Notes: generated by a model not told the origin, from the sequence alone. A DNA stretch of 64,000 bases from Bacteroides ihuae (GCF_900104585.1 NZ_FNVX01000006.1:1302001-1366000), one strand, 5' to 3'. Counted from the stretch's first letter, positions 9,052 to 15,965 are shown. Numbers and translations are program-made.

Positions 9052-9456
9052 ATGGCAACTATTTTTAGTCGAATTATTGCAGGTGAAATTCCCTGTTACA
9101 AGGTGGCAGAAAACGATAAGTTCTTTGCTTTTCTCGATATTAATCCTTTAGTAAAAGGCCATACGCTTGTAATCCCTAAGCAAGAGATTGATTATATTTT
9201 TGATTTAACAGATGAAGACCTTGCTGCAATGTCTATTTTCGCAAAACAGGTGGCCAAGGCGATTGAAGTTGCTATACCTTGTAAGCGGGTGGGGATGGCA
9301 GTAATGGGTCTTGAAGTTCCACATGCTCATATTCATTTGATCCCTATTAACAAAGAATCGGATATGGTAATCTCTAATCCTAAGTTAAAGCTCTCAGAAG
9401 AAGAATTTTCGGCTATTGCTGAGTCGATACATACAGCTTGGATTGCCGAAGAATAG
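9052..9456 (+). CDS. HIT-family nucleotide hydrolase (Hint-like)
   Basis: Histidine triad proteins hydrolyse nucleotide phosphoramidates and related adenylylated compounds. I use the start MATIFSRIIAGEIPCY at 9052, the usual opening of the family, giving 134 residues. An ATG two codons upstream (9046) is also possible. The triad is present as VPHAHIHLIP near residue 100, preceded by FAFLDINPLVKGHTLVIPK, which contributes to the nucleotide pocket. It lies between two strong terminators (8983-9015 and 9481-9533) and so is probably its own transcription unit. The natural substrate is not predictable. Confidence 0.92.
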   Translation: MATIFSRIIAGEIPCYKVAENDKFFAFLDINPLVKGHTLVIPKQEIDYIFDLTDEDLAAMSIFAKQVAKAIEVAIPCKRVGMAVMGLEVPHAHIHLIPINKESDMVISNPKLKLSEEEFSAIAESIHTAWIAEE

Positions 9457-9480
9457 AGACCAAACATATATTCATCTCAT

Positions 9481-9533
9481 CCTCCAAAAAGAAAAAGGGT
9501 ACTTCTAAGAGGTACCCTTTTTCTTTTTGGAGG
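9481..9533. terminator. bidirectional terminator between HIT gene and manC
   Basis: A perfect 22-bp inverted repeat (9481-9502 with 9512-9533) with a 9-nt loop, A/T-rich at its outer half and GGGTAC at the tip. It serves the converging HIT gene and manC. Confidence 0.9.
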
Positions 9534-9541
9534 ATTGATCG

Positions 9542-10624
9542 TTAAATATAGTCGTCTCCAAGTTTTATTTGCGCATCATTTACGTATTTCCTAATAGCGT
9601 GTTCTTCATCTTTTTTGCAAATAAGCAGCACGTTGTCTGATTCTGCGATAAGATAACCTTCTAGCCCTTCTATCACAGCAAGTTTTCCTTCAGGGAGGGC
9701 TATGATGTTGTCTCTGCCGTCATAGATGATTGACTGGCATTTCAGTACTACATTCTTATCCAGATCTTTTGGTGATAGATCGTATAACGATCCCCATGTC
9801 CCCAAGTCCGACCAACCAAAGTCACCTAGAGAGACATATACATTGTTCGCTTTTTCCATAATTCCGAAATCGATGGATACATTCGGGCAAGCAGGAAAAT
9901 GGCTGTCAATAAAAGCACTCTCTTTAGATGTTCCGTATGCGCTTTCTCCTTCAGCTAAAATTTCGGCTAATTCAGGAATAAGCTCTTCTACTGCTGTTAT
10001 TATCGTATTTACATTCCAAATGAACAGACCTGAATTCCAATAAAATTCTCCGCTTTCTACAAAAACCTTCGCTAATTCTAGTTCTGGTTTTTCAGTAAAT
10101 GTTTTGACTTTATAAAAGTTTTCGGCCTCTTTCTCAGCTATCTGTATATATCCATATCCTGTTTCCGGTCTGTTCGGTTTAATGCCAAGAGTCAGGAGCT
10201 TATTCGATTGAGACACAAAGTATAATCCTTTCTCTATCGTATCTAGAAAGTCGCCTTCTTTGAGTATTAGATGGTCGGAAGGAGCAACAACAATATTGGC
10301 ATCAGGGTTTAATGCTCGTATATGATAAGCTGCCCATGTTATGCAAGGAGCAGTATTTCTTCTTGTAGGTTCAAGTAATATTTGTTCCGATTTTAATCCA
10401 GGTAGTTGCTCTTTTACTAAGTCAGCATACATGGCGTTAGTTACAATAAAAATGTTTTCAGCCGGAATAATCTTATTAAATCTGTCGAATGTTTGCTGTA
10501 ATAGTGAGCGGCCTGTTCCAAAAAAATCGAGAAACTGCTTTGGGAGCGTTTTGCGGCTAAAAGGCCAGAATCGGCTACCAATTCCACCGCCCATTATTAC
10601 ACAATAATTATCCTTATTTGTCAT
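9542..10624 (-). CDS. manC: mannose-1-phosphate guanylyltransferase
   Basis: This enzyme makes GDP-mannose from mannose-1-phosphate and GTP in the cytoplasm, feeding fucose, capsule and O-glycan synthesis. The 360-residue protein has the nucleotidyltransferase signature MGGGIGSRFWPFSRKTLPKQF at the N terminus, then LEPTRRNTAPCITWAA, APSDHLIL and FTEKPE, typical of the guanylyl group. It lacks the C-terminal cupin isomerase domain of the larger bifunctional enzymes, as is usual in Bacteroidetes. The gene is convergent with the HIT gene and divergent from tRNA-Leu. Confidence 0.95.
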   Translation of the reverse strand: MTNKDNYCVIMGGGIGSRFWPFSRKTLPKQFLDFFGTGRSLLQQTFDRFNKIIPAENIFIVTNAMYADLVKEQLPGLKSEQILLEPTRRNTAPCITWAAYHIRALNPDANIVVAPSDHLILKEGDFLDTIEKGLYFVSQSNKLLTLGIKPNRPETGYGYIQIAEKEAENFYKVKTFTEKPELELAKVFVESGEFYWNSGLFIWNVNTIITAVEELIPELAEILAEGESAYGTSKESAFIDSHFPACPNVSIDFGIMEKANNVYVSLGDFGWSDLGTWGSLYDLSPKDLDKNVVLKCQSIIYDGRDNIIALPEGKLAVIEGLEGYLIAESDNVLLICKKDEEHAIRKYVNDAQIKLGDDYI

Positions 10625-10730
10625 GATATTGACTTTATTAAAAGTTTCCGCTAATGTAGCGCTAATTTCGTGAATTCAGAAAGTCCCGCATGTGTTTTAT
10701 TATTTATCTCTTGTTTTTCTGCTTATTCCC

Positions 10731-10760
10731 TTGCAGAATTCAAAAAAAGAAGTATCTTTG
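10731..10760 (+). promoter_or_regulatory. tRNA-Leu promoter
   Basis: TTG at 10731-10733, a 19-bp spacer and TATCTTTG at 10753-10760 place a start of transcription just before the tRNA at 10773. Confidence 0.75.
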
Positions 10761-10772
10761 CACCGCAATTAA

Positions 10773-10856
10773 GCCCAGATGGCGGAATCGGTAGACGCGC
10801 TGGTCTCAAACACCAGTGGATTCACTTCCATCCCGGTTCGACCCCGGGTCTGGGTA
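10773..10856 (+). tRNA. tRNA-Leu (anticodon CAA)
   Basis: Acceptor GCCCAGA pairs with TCTGGGT (10849-10855). The anticodon stem CTGGT/ACCAG encloses the loop CTCAAAC with anticodon CAA. A long variable arm typical of tRNA-Leu and the TTCGACC T-loop are present. The 3' CCA is not encoded. It reads UUG codons. Confidence 0.95.
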
Positions 10857-10862
10857 CATCCT

Positions 10863-10904
10863 AAAAAGCCTCTCTTAATCACTTGATTTTGAGGGGCTTT
10901 TTTA
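10863..10904 (+). terminator. tRNA-Leu terminator
   Basis: A 12-bp stem (10863-10874 with 10891-10902, one G-U pair) around GCCTCTC...GAGGGGC, with A5 before and T6 after, 6 nt past the tRNA. Confidence 0.85.
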
Positions 10905-11103
10905 TATTAGAGGATAATCTTTTAAAATAACTTATTTTGATTGCGATGACATAATGCCCATTCTTAAACACTAGATCAGGGAGATATTTATTTACCCTTT
11001 TACAGCTTATCTTTAATTGGCTGGTGATTGCATCAATCGTGATGCGCTCTGATACTTGTATCGTTTTTCTGTTTATATATTGTATCTCATTATCTTTCCT
11101 CAT
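10879..11103 (-). CDS. doubtful small ORF, 74 codons
   Basis: An open frame (MRKDNEIQYINRKTIQVSER...) rich in Lys, Ile and Ser, which I do not recognise. It overlaps the tRNA-Leu terminator at its 3' end, has no evident promoter and no neighbour in the same direction. The 353-bp space between tRNA-Leu and the receptor fragment holds nothing else I can identify. It may be chance or a remnant of a lost gene. Confidence 0.2.
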   Translation of the reverse strand: MRKDNEIQYINRKTIQVSERITIDAITSQLKISCKRVNKYLPDLVFKNGHYVIAIKISYFKRLSSNIKKPLKIK

Positions 11104-11147
11104 TATATAAAGGTGGTTTAATACGGCTCTTTACCTAAAACAACTGA

Positions 11148-11178
11148 TTGTACCGTCCTCATTGTTAGAGTAATTTTG
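11148..11178 (+). promoter_or_regulatory. promoter in front of the receptor remnant
   Basis: TTG at 11148-11150, a 20-bp spacer and TAATTTTG at 11171-11178. The promoter is well preserved although the gene behind it is broken. Confidence 0.65.
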
Positions 11179-11209
11179 CAGCAAATTAAAACAGTTAAAA
11201 AAAAGAATA

Positions 11210-11374
11210 ATGAGGTCAATCAAACGTTTTTTGAGTGGAGCATTCTTTTTGCATGCTCAGAATGGCTCATTCAAAGGGCGTGTGCTTTTCAGTGACGGAC
11301 ATCCAACTGAATACGTTTCAGTAATTGTTCAGGGTACTGAAAAGGATACTACGACAAACAGAGATAGAGAGTAG
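11210..11374 (+). pseudogene. N-terminal fragment of a TonB-dependent outer-membrane receptor
   Basis: The 54-codon frame starts MRSIKRFLSGAFFLHAQNG, a shortened export signal, and continues into the first strands of a CarboxypepD_reg-like domain (FKGRVLFSDGHPTEYVSVIV, then QGTEKDTTTNRD). Bacteroidetes TonB-dependent receptors begin like this and run on for 700-1000 residues. Here a TAG follows at 11372-11374 where family members have an aromatic residue and the rest of the domain. No plug or barrel sequence is visible downstream. I read it as the remains of a deleted receptor gene; a real micropeptide is the less likely alternative. Confidence 0.7.
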
Positions 11375-11514
11375 TGTAGTACTCTGTTTGATACAGAATG
11401 TGGCAGACTATAATAAATGCTCTAATTTCTACTTGTAAATTAGGCCTTTATTAATAGTTTGTCTTTTATTATAAAGTAAGGAGATTGTCTATTTTATGTC
11501 TTTGTTGATAGCAG

Positions 11515-11847
11515 CTATTTGCAACACTTTTCTTTTTTTTTGGTGCAATCTTTGAAGAGCTCGGCAAAGAGATTTTGTGCCAATAGCCAATTCTCGGCGT
11601 TGATGCAATATTTCACTTTAGGAGACTCTATTTCGCCTTGAATTAATCCTGCTTCTTTCAATTCTTTCAGATGTTGTGACACAGTCGCTTTTGCTATAGG
11701 CAATTCATCGTGAATATCACCAAAGTAGCAGCAATCTTGTGAAGCCAAAAAGTGCAATATGGCAACTCTGGTAGGATGCCCTAATGCCTTGGCAAAACGT
11801 GCAATTTGTTCTTGTTTTGGGGAATATTTTTTTTTAGTCTCTTCCAT
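11515..11847 (-). CDS. ArsR-family metal/metalloid-responsive repressor
   Basis: A 110-residue winged-helix protein from the start [13 protein letters not shown]. An in-frame ATG 16 codons upstream would lie inside the promoter, so I reject it. Winged-helix motifs are [35 protein letters not shown] (recognition helix) and a beta wing ([14 protein letters not shown]). Cysteines occur as DCCYFGDI before the DNA-binding helix and as [10 protein letters not shown] at the C terminus, which suggests thiolate metal or metalloid sensing. ArsR proteins release DNA on ligand binding. No efflux or arsenic gene sits beside it, so its targets besides its own promoter are unknown. Confidence 0.9.
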   Translation of the reverse strand: MEETKKKYSPKQEQIARFAKALGHPTRVAILHFLASQDCCYFGDIHDELPIAKATVSQHLKELKEAGLIQGEIESPKVKYCINAENWLLAQNLFAELFKDCTKKKEKCCK

Positions 11848-11865
11848 ACTTGTTTTATTAATTCG

Positions 11866-11895
11866 CAAATGTACGAACGTTAGTTCGTTATACAA
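11866..11895 (-). promoter_or_regulatory. ArsR-gene promoter with operator palindrome in the spacer
   Basis: On the minus strand, TTG (11895-11893), a 19-bp spacer and TACATTTG (11873-11866) form a good promoter. The spacer holds the palindrome ACGAAC-N4-GTTCGT (11873-11888), which touches the -7 box. A repressor bound here would block RNA polymerase, which fits autorepression by the ArsR protein encoded 19 bp downstream. Confidence 0.75.
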
Positions 11896-12057
11896 TATAT
11901 CAAGGCTCTTTTAACTCACTTTCAGCTTTAAATATCTTAAAGGACCAAGATCCATTAGGGGTTGTTAATGTGTAATAAAAGTACAAAATAGCCGCATACC
12001 GTTTTCTGCGATATAAAAAAAGCTATCTTTGTGGCTGCAAAATAGTCTGTTTAAACC

Positions 12058-12687
12058 ATGAATGTGATTTTTAAATTAAAACGCCCGTTTATTTGGTTGC
12101 AACGCTTTCGTTATCGTTGTGGCTATGGCGTACATTCCCCCTTTGCATTTAACTTTATAACCTCAGTTATCTATGAAAAGAAGCCTTATGCTGCATACAA
12201 AGATTTGCTTCTGGAGGAGAAGGAAATGTCTCATAATATGAGGAGAGACTGGGTGCACGAATCAATTAAATTGAAGAGGCTATTGTTTAGACTTGTGAAT
12301 TTTTCACTGCCGAATACGATTATTGATGTCGGTACCCTTTCATCTTCTGCTCTTTATCTGCGTGCCCCTAAAGCTAATGCAAATTATAGTGCTTTCTCAG
12401 ATCTTTCGGAGCTATCTTTAGAGAAAGATCTCCCAATGGATTTTCTTTATTTACATAATTATAACAACCCATCCTTTGTGGAAGAGGCCTTCCATATTTG
12501 TGTAGATCGTGCTCACCCTCAGTCAGTGTTTGTCGTGCAAGGAATAAGGTACTCTGCGGAGATGCAATCTATCTGGGAAAATATCCAGGCTGATGAGCGT
12601 ACGGGGATAAGTTTCGATCTTTACGATCTTGGGATTCTCTTTTTTGATAAAAAGAAGATAAAACAACATTATCTAATCAACTTTTAG
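12058..12687 (+). CDS. Bacteroidetes-specific protein, degenerate methyltransferase-like fold
   Basis: A 209-residue cytoplasmic protein of a family I associate with Bacteroidetes. The N terminus is basic and aromatic (RPFIWLQRFRYRCGYGVHSP). The middle (NTIIDVGTLSSSALYL) sits where SAM-dependent methyltransferases carry the glycine-rich motif I, but the GxGxG pattern is absent. The later FDLYDLGILFFDKKKIKQHY end matches a Rossmann-like C-terminal strand pair. I infer a fold related to class I methyltransferases without evidence of catalysis. A TATCTTTG -7-like box is at 12024-12031. It precedes the cobalamin adenosyltransferase gene by 43 bp and is probably co-transcribed. Confidence 0.75.
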   Translation: MNVIFKLKRPFIWLQRFRYRCGYGVHSPFAFNFITSVIYEKKPYAAYKDLLLEEKEMSHNMRRDWVHESIKLKRLLFRLVNFSLPNTIIDVGTLSSSALYLRAPKANANYSAFSDLSELSLEKDLPMDFLYLHNYNNPSFVEEAFHICVDRAHPQSVFVVQGIRYSAEMQSIWENIQADERTGISFDLYDLGILFFDKKKIKQHYLINF

Positions 12688-12730
12688 ACTTATACTAATG
12701 TTAATGATAAATCACTAATAACGTAAAAAG

Positions 12731-13285
12731 ATGAAGAAGAGTCTTGTATATACAAAAACCGGCGATAAAGGAACAACCGGCCTGATAGGGGGAACACGTG
12801 TGTCAAAAGCTCATGCTCGCCTTGAGGCTTACGGAACAGTTGATGAATTGAATGCAAATCTTGGCTTGTTAGTAACTTATCTTACAGAAGAACGAGATTG
12901 CTTGTTCGTTTCGGCAGTGCAAGATAAATTGTTTGCGGTAGGATCCCATTTGGCTACAGATCAAGATAAAGTCAAATTGCACGATGTTAGTATCATTGTT
13001 CCTGACGATGTTGCTCTGATGGAAGCAGAGATTGATGCTGCGGACGAAATGTTGCCAACTTTGCGTTGGTTTGTTATTCCCGGAGGATCAAGGGGAGCAG
13101 CTATCGCTCATGTCTGTCGTACTGTGTGCAGACGGGCAGAGAGGCGCATCTTGAGTCTTACAGAAGATTATGAAATAGATGCCAATCTATTGGCTTATAT
13201 AAATAGGCTTTCCGATTATTTATTTGTCTTATCGCGTAAAATTAATTTTCTTGAATCAAAAGAAGAAATATTTTGGAATAAATAG
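12731..13285 (+). CDS. cob(I)alamin adenosyltransferase, PduO type
   Basis: This enzyme transfers the adenosyl group of ATP to cob(I)alamin to make coenzyme B12, which methylmalonyl-CoA mutase needs in the succinate-propionate route of Bacteroides. The 184-residue protein has the PduO/MMAB signatures [15 protein letters not shown] (ATP-binding N terminus), [15 protein letters not shown] and [10 protein letters not shown], and the helical-bundle end [14 protein letters not shown]. Length and motif order are standard. It follows the methyltransferase-like gene closely and ends just before the promoter of the DUF2795 gene. Confidence 0.94.
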   Translation: MKKSLVYTKTGDKGTTGLIGGTRVSKAHARLEAYGTVDELNANLGLLVTYLTEERDCLFVSAVQDKLFAVGSHLATDQDKVKLHDVSIIVPDDVALMEAEIDAADEMLPTLRWFVIPGGSRGAAIAHVCRTVCRRAERRILSLTEDYEIDANLLAYINRLSDYLFVLSRKINFLESKEEIFWNK

Positions 13286-13315
13286 TTGCAAGTGAGCTAT
13301 TTTATTATACTTTTG
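13286..13315 (+). promoter_or_regulatory. promoter of the DUF2795 gene
   Basis: TTG (13286-13288), a 19-bp spacer and TACTTTTG (13308-13315) begin immediately after the adenosyltransferase stop and give a leader of about 45 nt. Confidence 0.7.
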
Positions 13316-13368
13316 CCGAAAAAATAGAGGATAGGCATTAATATTCACATTTTAAATATTTTAAAACT

Positions 13369-13590
13369 ATGTATTGGACATTGGAATTAGCATCTAAATT
13401 GGAAGATGCTCCCTGGCCTGCTACCAAGGATGAACTTATCGATTTTGCTATGCGCTCGGGTGCTCCTCTTGAAGTAATCGAAAATCTTCAAGAGATGGAA
13501 GATGAAGGTGAAATCTATGAGAGTATAGAAGATATCTGGCCTGATTATCCTAGTAAAGAAGATTTTTTCTTCAACGAGGAAGAGTATTAA
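13369..13590 (+). CDS. DUF2795 small acidic protein
   Basis: A 73-residue protein opening MYWTLELASKLEDAPWPATKDELIDFAMR, the hallmark of DUF2795: a short helical domain with PWPATKDEL and a following SGAPLEVIENL helix. The C-terminal half is strongly acidic (DEGEIYESIEDIW, DYPSKEDFFFNEEEY). No catalytic residues are evident and the function of the family is unknown to me. It has its own promoter and a strong terminator 30 bp after the stop, so it is likely an abundant monocistronic message. Confidence 0.85.
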   Translation: MYWTLELASKLEDAPWPATKDELIDFAMRSGAPLEVIENLQEMEDEGEIYESIEDIWPDYPSKEDFFFNEEEY

Positions 13591-13620
13591 ACAAACACAT
13601 AGACGAAAGAATATTAAAAG

Positions 13621-13663
13621 AGCTTGGCTATTGACCTTTATGGTGAGTAGCCAAGCTTCTTTT
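13621..13663 (+). terminator. terminator of the DUF2795 gene
   Basis: A perfect 10-bp stem (13621-13630 with 13648-13657) and a T-rich tail. The stem core AGCTTGGCT/AGCCAAGCT is the same as in the pnp terminator at 4794-4832. Confidence 0.8.
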
Positions 13664-13684
13664 TATACTCTTACATAAGTAAAA

Positions 13685-13766
13685 ACATCCCCATGTTGTG
13701 CTATATTACATCCCCATGTTCTATTATAAAACATCCGGATGTTGTGTGATATAACATGGGGATGTT
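13685..13766. repeat. four 13-bp units at exact 23-bp period
   Basis: Units at 13685-13697 and 13708-13720 read ACATCCCCATGTT. The unit at 13731-13743 reads ACATCCGGATGTT and the one at 13754-13766 ACATGGGGATGTT. Each is separated by 10 AT-rich bases. Units 1 and 2 face one way, unit 4 is the reverse complement, and unit 3 is a symmetric hybrid. Units 1 and 4 can pair over 16 bases (13682-13697 with 13753-13768). The array is upstream of the LiaF-like/LytTR/AraC cassette promoter and looks like protein-binding sites. Confidence 0.85.
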
Positions 13767-13886
13767 TTGTATGCTCGATTTAGGTAAACTAGAAGTAGAT
13801 GACATGCTATAAGCAGGATGAATGTATGTTTCATCGGGCACAGACATGCGTTCATCGGGTTTACTGTGATGTTTATCGATTAGTTA

Positions 13887-13918
13887 TTGCATGTAACGTG
13901 TTGATTCTCTTATATTTG
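13887..13918 (+). promoter_or_regulatory. promoter of the LiaF-like/LytTR/AraC cassette
   Basis: TTG at 13887-13889, a 21-bp spacer and TATATTTG at 13911-13918. It lies about 145 bp after the 23-bp repeat array and 16 bp before the chosen start at 13934, which supports that start over an ATG at 13799. Confidence 0.65.
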
Positions 13919-13933
13919 CAGAAAACTAAAAAA

Positions 13934-14728
13934 ATGAATATGAAAACTTATAAAAGAGACCATCATCAGAAACATACTGCTCAATTTGCAGTATTACTTA
14001 TAATTGTAGGCTTCGTTTTTCTTGGCCTCAATCTGGGTTTTATCCCACAACCGTATAAGGCCTTCCTTTTTTCTTGGCCAATGCTTGTACTCTTTATTGG
14101 AGTTACTTCTCTGTTTAAGTGCCGCTTCTGGTCGGGGGCTATTTTATCTACTGTCGGGGCTTTCTTTTTATTGCCACGTATCCTCATTATATATCCGGAC
14201 TTCTTTCCTCTACGAGTCGATGGGTTCGAACATACTTATTGGCCGATTCTGTTGATTACTGCCGGAGTTATTTCTTTAGTTTATATGTTACTACCCCATT
14301 CTTTGCGCTGCTCTCGGGTTAATCGCAGATGTTGTTCAAGTAGGAAAACAATGAATGACATAGGTGGAGGAACAACAGAGGAGTATACCGAAGGATACTT
14401 CAACAAACAGAGTGTGTTTTCTAGCGGCAAATACATTGTTCTCGATCCACTTTTTAAGGGAGGAGAAATAAACACTGTGTTTGGGGAGACAATACTCGAT
14501 TTGCGAAAAACAAATCTGGCAGATGGAAATACGGTGTTGAATTTGAATACAGTATTAGGTAGTGTTACCATTTACGTGCCTGTCCATTGGACGGTGGATA
14601 TTAAGATTGAATCAGTTATGTACACATTCAAGGATGGACGTATAGATAGTGAGCAGCAGTTTGACACAACGAAGCGCTTAATTATCGAAGGAGCCGGAGT
14701 CCTTGGGAGTGGAGAATTAAGAAACTAA
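13934..14728 (+). CDS. LiaF-like membrane protein (LiaI/LiaF transmembrane region plus C-terminal domain)
   Basis: A 264-residue protein from MNMKTYKRDHH; a Met two codons later is equally possible. Four hydrophobic segments follow: FAVLLIIVGFVFLGLNLG, the FSWPMLVLFIGVTSLF segment, WSGAILSTVGAFFLLP and YWPILLITAGVISLVYMLL. These form the LiaI-LiaF-type transmembrane region. A soluble C-terminal domain with repeated beta strands (GGEINTVFGETILDL, NTVLGSVTIYVP) resembles the cell-wall-stress domain of LiaF/VraT. In Firmicutes, LiaF controls an envelope-stress two-component system. Here it is followed after 3 bp by a membrane LytTR regulator, so I infer a sensor or inhibitor role for that regulator. 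Confidence 0.8.
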   Translation: MNMKTYKRDHHQKHTAQFAVLLIIVGFVFLGLNLGFIPQPYKAFLFSWPMLVLFIGVTSLFKCRFWSGAILSTVGAFFLLPRILIIYPDFFPLRVDGFEHTYWPILLITAGVISLVYMLLPHSLRCSRVNRRCCSSRKTMNDIGGGTTEEYTEGYFNKQSVFSSGKYIVLDPLFKGGEINTVFGETILDLRKTNLADGNTVLNLNTVLGSVTIYVPVHWTVDIKIESVMYTFKDGRIDSEQQFDTTKRLIIEGAGVLGSGELRN

Positions 14729-14731
14729 CGA

Positions 14732-15559
14732 ATGAATGCGATTTACTCATATTATACAATAAAAAAAGAAATTACTTACGTTGTTTTGTGGATAGCTTTA
14801 ACTCTTTGTTGCTGGGGAGCAATGACACCATTGCTAGCTCTACCTACAGCGGTTTTATTATTGAATTGTTCCTTGTTTTCGGGACTAATTGCTGCTACAG
14901 GATGGCTATGGAATTGGAGCATGTTGTCTCAGAACAATAATACAGGGTTTGTGATTATTCCCCGAACGGTATTGAATTACATCACATTGGGGCTTTTTGT
15001 TCTAGCTTTATGGGCTGGAATCTATTTGTTGCTTATTTATATGATGTTTACTCAAGTGGAATTTGTTCTATTGCTGACCCTTTTTCCATTACACCTGTTT
15101 ATTGGAGTTTTAATACTTGTTGCTTATGGGGGGCATGACTTTTCACTATCGCGGAAGGAACTGGATGAGCCTGAGCATGCATTGCTCGATGAAGAGGAAG
15201 AAGTACGACCGATCAATGTTGCTAATGAGATGCTTGAGCGTATAGCTGTAAAATCGGGACAAAAAATACAGGTAATATTTATAGAGGATATCTACTATCT
15301 GCAGGCTGATGGAGATTATGTTATTCTGTTTACCGAAGAATCGAAGTATCTGAAGGAACAAACTATGAAATACTTTGTGGCTCATTTACCTGAGAATCAA
15401 TTTGTGAGGATACATCGGTCATGTATTGTGAATATAGAAAAGGTGTTGCGCATCGAACTGTATAAGAAGCAACAACAAATGATCACGCTTAAAAATGGGC
15501 ATCAGATAAAAGCAAGTACGGCCGGATATAAGGCTTTAAAAGAAGTGTTGAAACTGTAA
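14732..15559 (+). CDS. membrane-anchored LytTR-type DNA-binding regulator
   Basis: This is a 275-residue protein. Residues 1-135 hold four hydrophobic segments (YVVLWIALTLCCWGAMTPLL, LFSGLIAATGWLW, ITLGLFVLALWAGIYLLLIY and VLLLTLFPLHLFIGVLILVAY). Residues about 165-275 form a LytTR DNA-binding domain: QVIFIEDIYYLQADGDYVIL, QTMKYFVAHLPENQFVRIHR, SCIVNIEKVLRIELYKK and the C-terminal GHQIKASTAGYKALKE. There is no response-regulator receiver domain, so control must come through the membrane part or a partner. It starts 3 bp after the LiaF-like gene and is followed by an AraC-type gene 13 bp on. Two integral-membrane proteins and two DNA-binding domains in one cassette suggest envelope-signal transduction. 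Confidence 0.85.
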   Translation: MNAIYSYYTIKKEITYVVLWIALTLCCWGAMTPLLALPTAVLLLNCSLFSGLIAATGWLWNWSMLSQNNNTGFVIIPRTVLNYITLGLFVLALWAGIYLLLIYMMFTQVEFVLLLTLFPLHLFIGVLILVAYGGHDFSLSRKELDEPEHALLDEEEEVRPINVANEMLERIAVKSGQKIQVIFIEDIYYLQADGDYVILFTEESKYLKEQTMKYFVAHLPENQFVRIHRSCIVNIEKVLRIELYKKQQQMITLKNGHQIKASTAGYKALKEVLKL

Positions 15560-15572
15560 ATGGATATTGAAA

Positions 15573-15965
15573 ATGGAAGCAAGAATGAAAGAACAAGAGA
15601 TTATAGTAGAATCTTTGATTCACATTGAATGGCATATTGATGAGGGAGTAGATGTGCGGGAACTATCTCAAGTGCTACATTACTCACCACAACGTCTGAG
15701 TAGAATGTTTCATAAAGTAACAGGGATATATCTTTCTAAATATATCCGTTTACGTGTATTGATGGAGGCTAAGCGAAGGCTTTCTACTTATCAATCATTA
15801 TATGATGTGGCAAAGGCCTTCCGTCTTGAACCGGAAACGCTTATTCGATCTTTTCGTAAGGAGTTTGGCGATAGCTTATTTTCTTTTGAAGAGTTCTCTT
15901 ATCCTCAACCATTAGGGAAAGATTTGATTAAAAAGATGATGATAGCCTCAGATGCTGAAGTTTGA
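15573..15965 (+). CDS. AraC-type HTH protein without a sensor domain
   Basis: A 130-residue protein starting MEARMKEQEIIVES (ATG 15573; a TTG two codons earlier is possible). It is almost entirely a double HTH of the AraC/XylS class: DVRELSQVLHYSPQRLSRMFHKV, then RLRVLMEAKRRL, and a second HTH (YDVAKAFRLEPETLIRSFRKEFG). The arabinose-binding-like N-terminal domain is absent, so it may be constitutively DNA-binding or work with the preceding LytTR protein. It is the last gene of the cassette. No terminator is obvious before the next promoter at 16085-16116. Confidence 0.85.
   Translation: MEARMKEQEIIVESLIHIEWHIDEGVDVRELSQVLHYSPQRLSRMFHKVTGIYLSKYIRLRVLMEAKRRLSTYQSLYDVAKAFRLEPETLIRSFRKEFGDSLFSFEEFSYPQPLGKDLIKKMMIASDAEV

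Noticed and set aside
10773-11514. Integrated element at tRNA-Leu
   Set aside because: I found no integrase, no repeat of the tRNA 3' end and no cargo genes. Only a receptor stump and a doubtful ORF are present.
11375-11514. Continuation of the receptor gene in another frame after 11374
   Set aside because: I could read no plug or barrel sequence in any frame. The stretch is AT-rich with only a weak 7-bp hairpin around 11420-11440.
13685-13766. CRISPR array
   Set aside because: The repeats are only 13 bp, the spacers are 10 bp and AT-rich, unit orientation changes, and no cas genes are present. This fits protein-binding repeats, not CRISPR.
13799-13933. Longer N terminus for the LiaF-like protein (ATG at 13799)
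   Set aside because: A good promoter (13887-13918) lies inside this extension and the extra residues do not look like a conserved leader.
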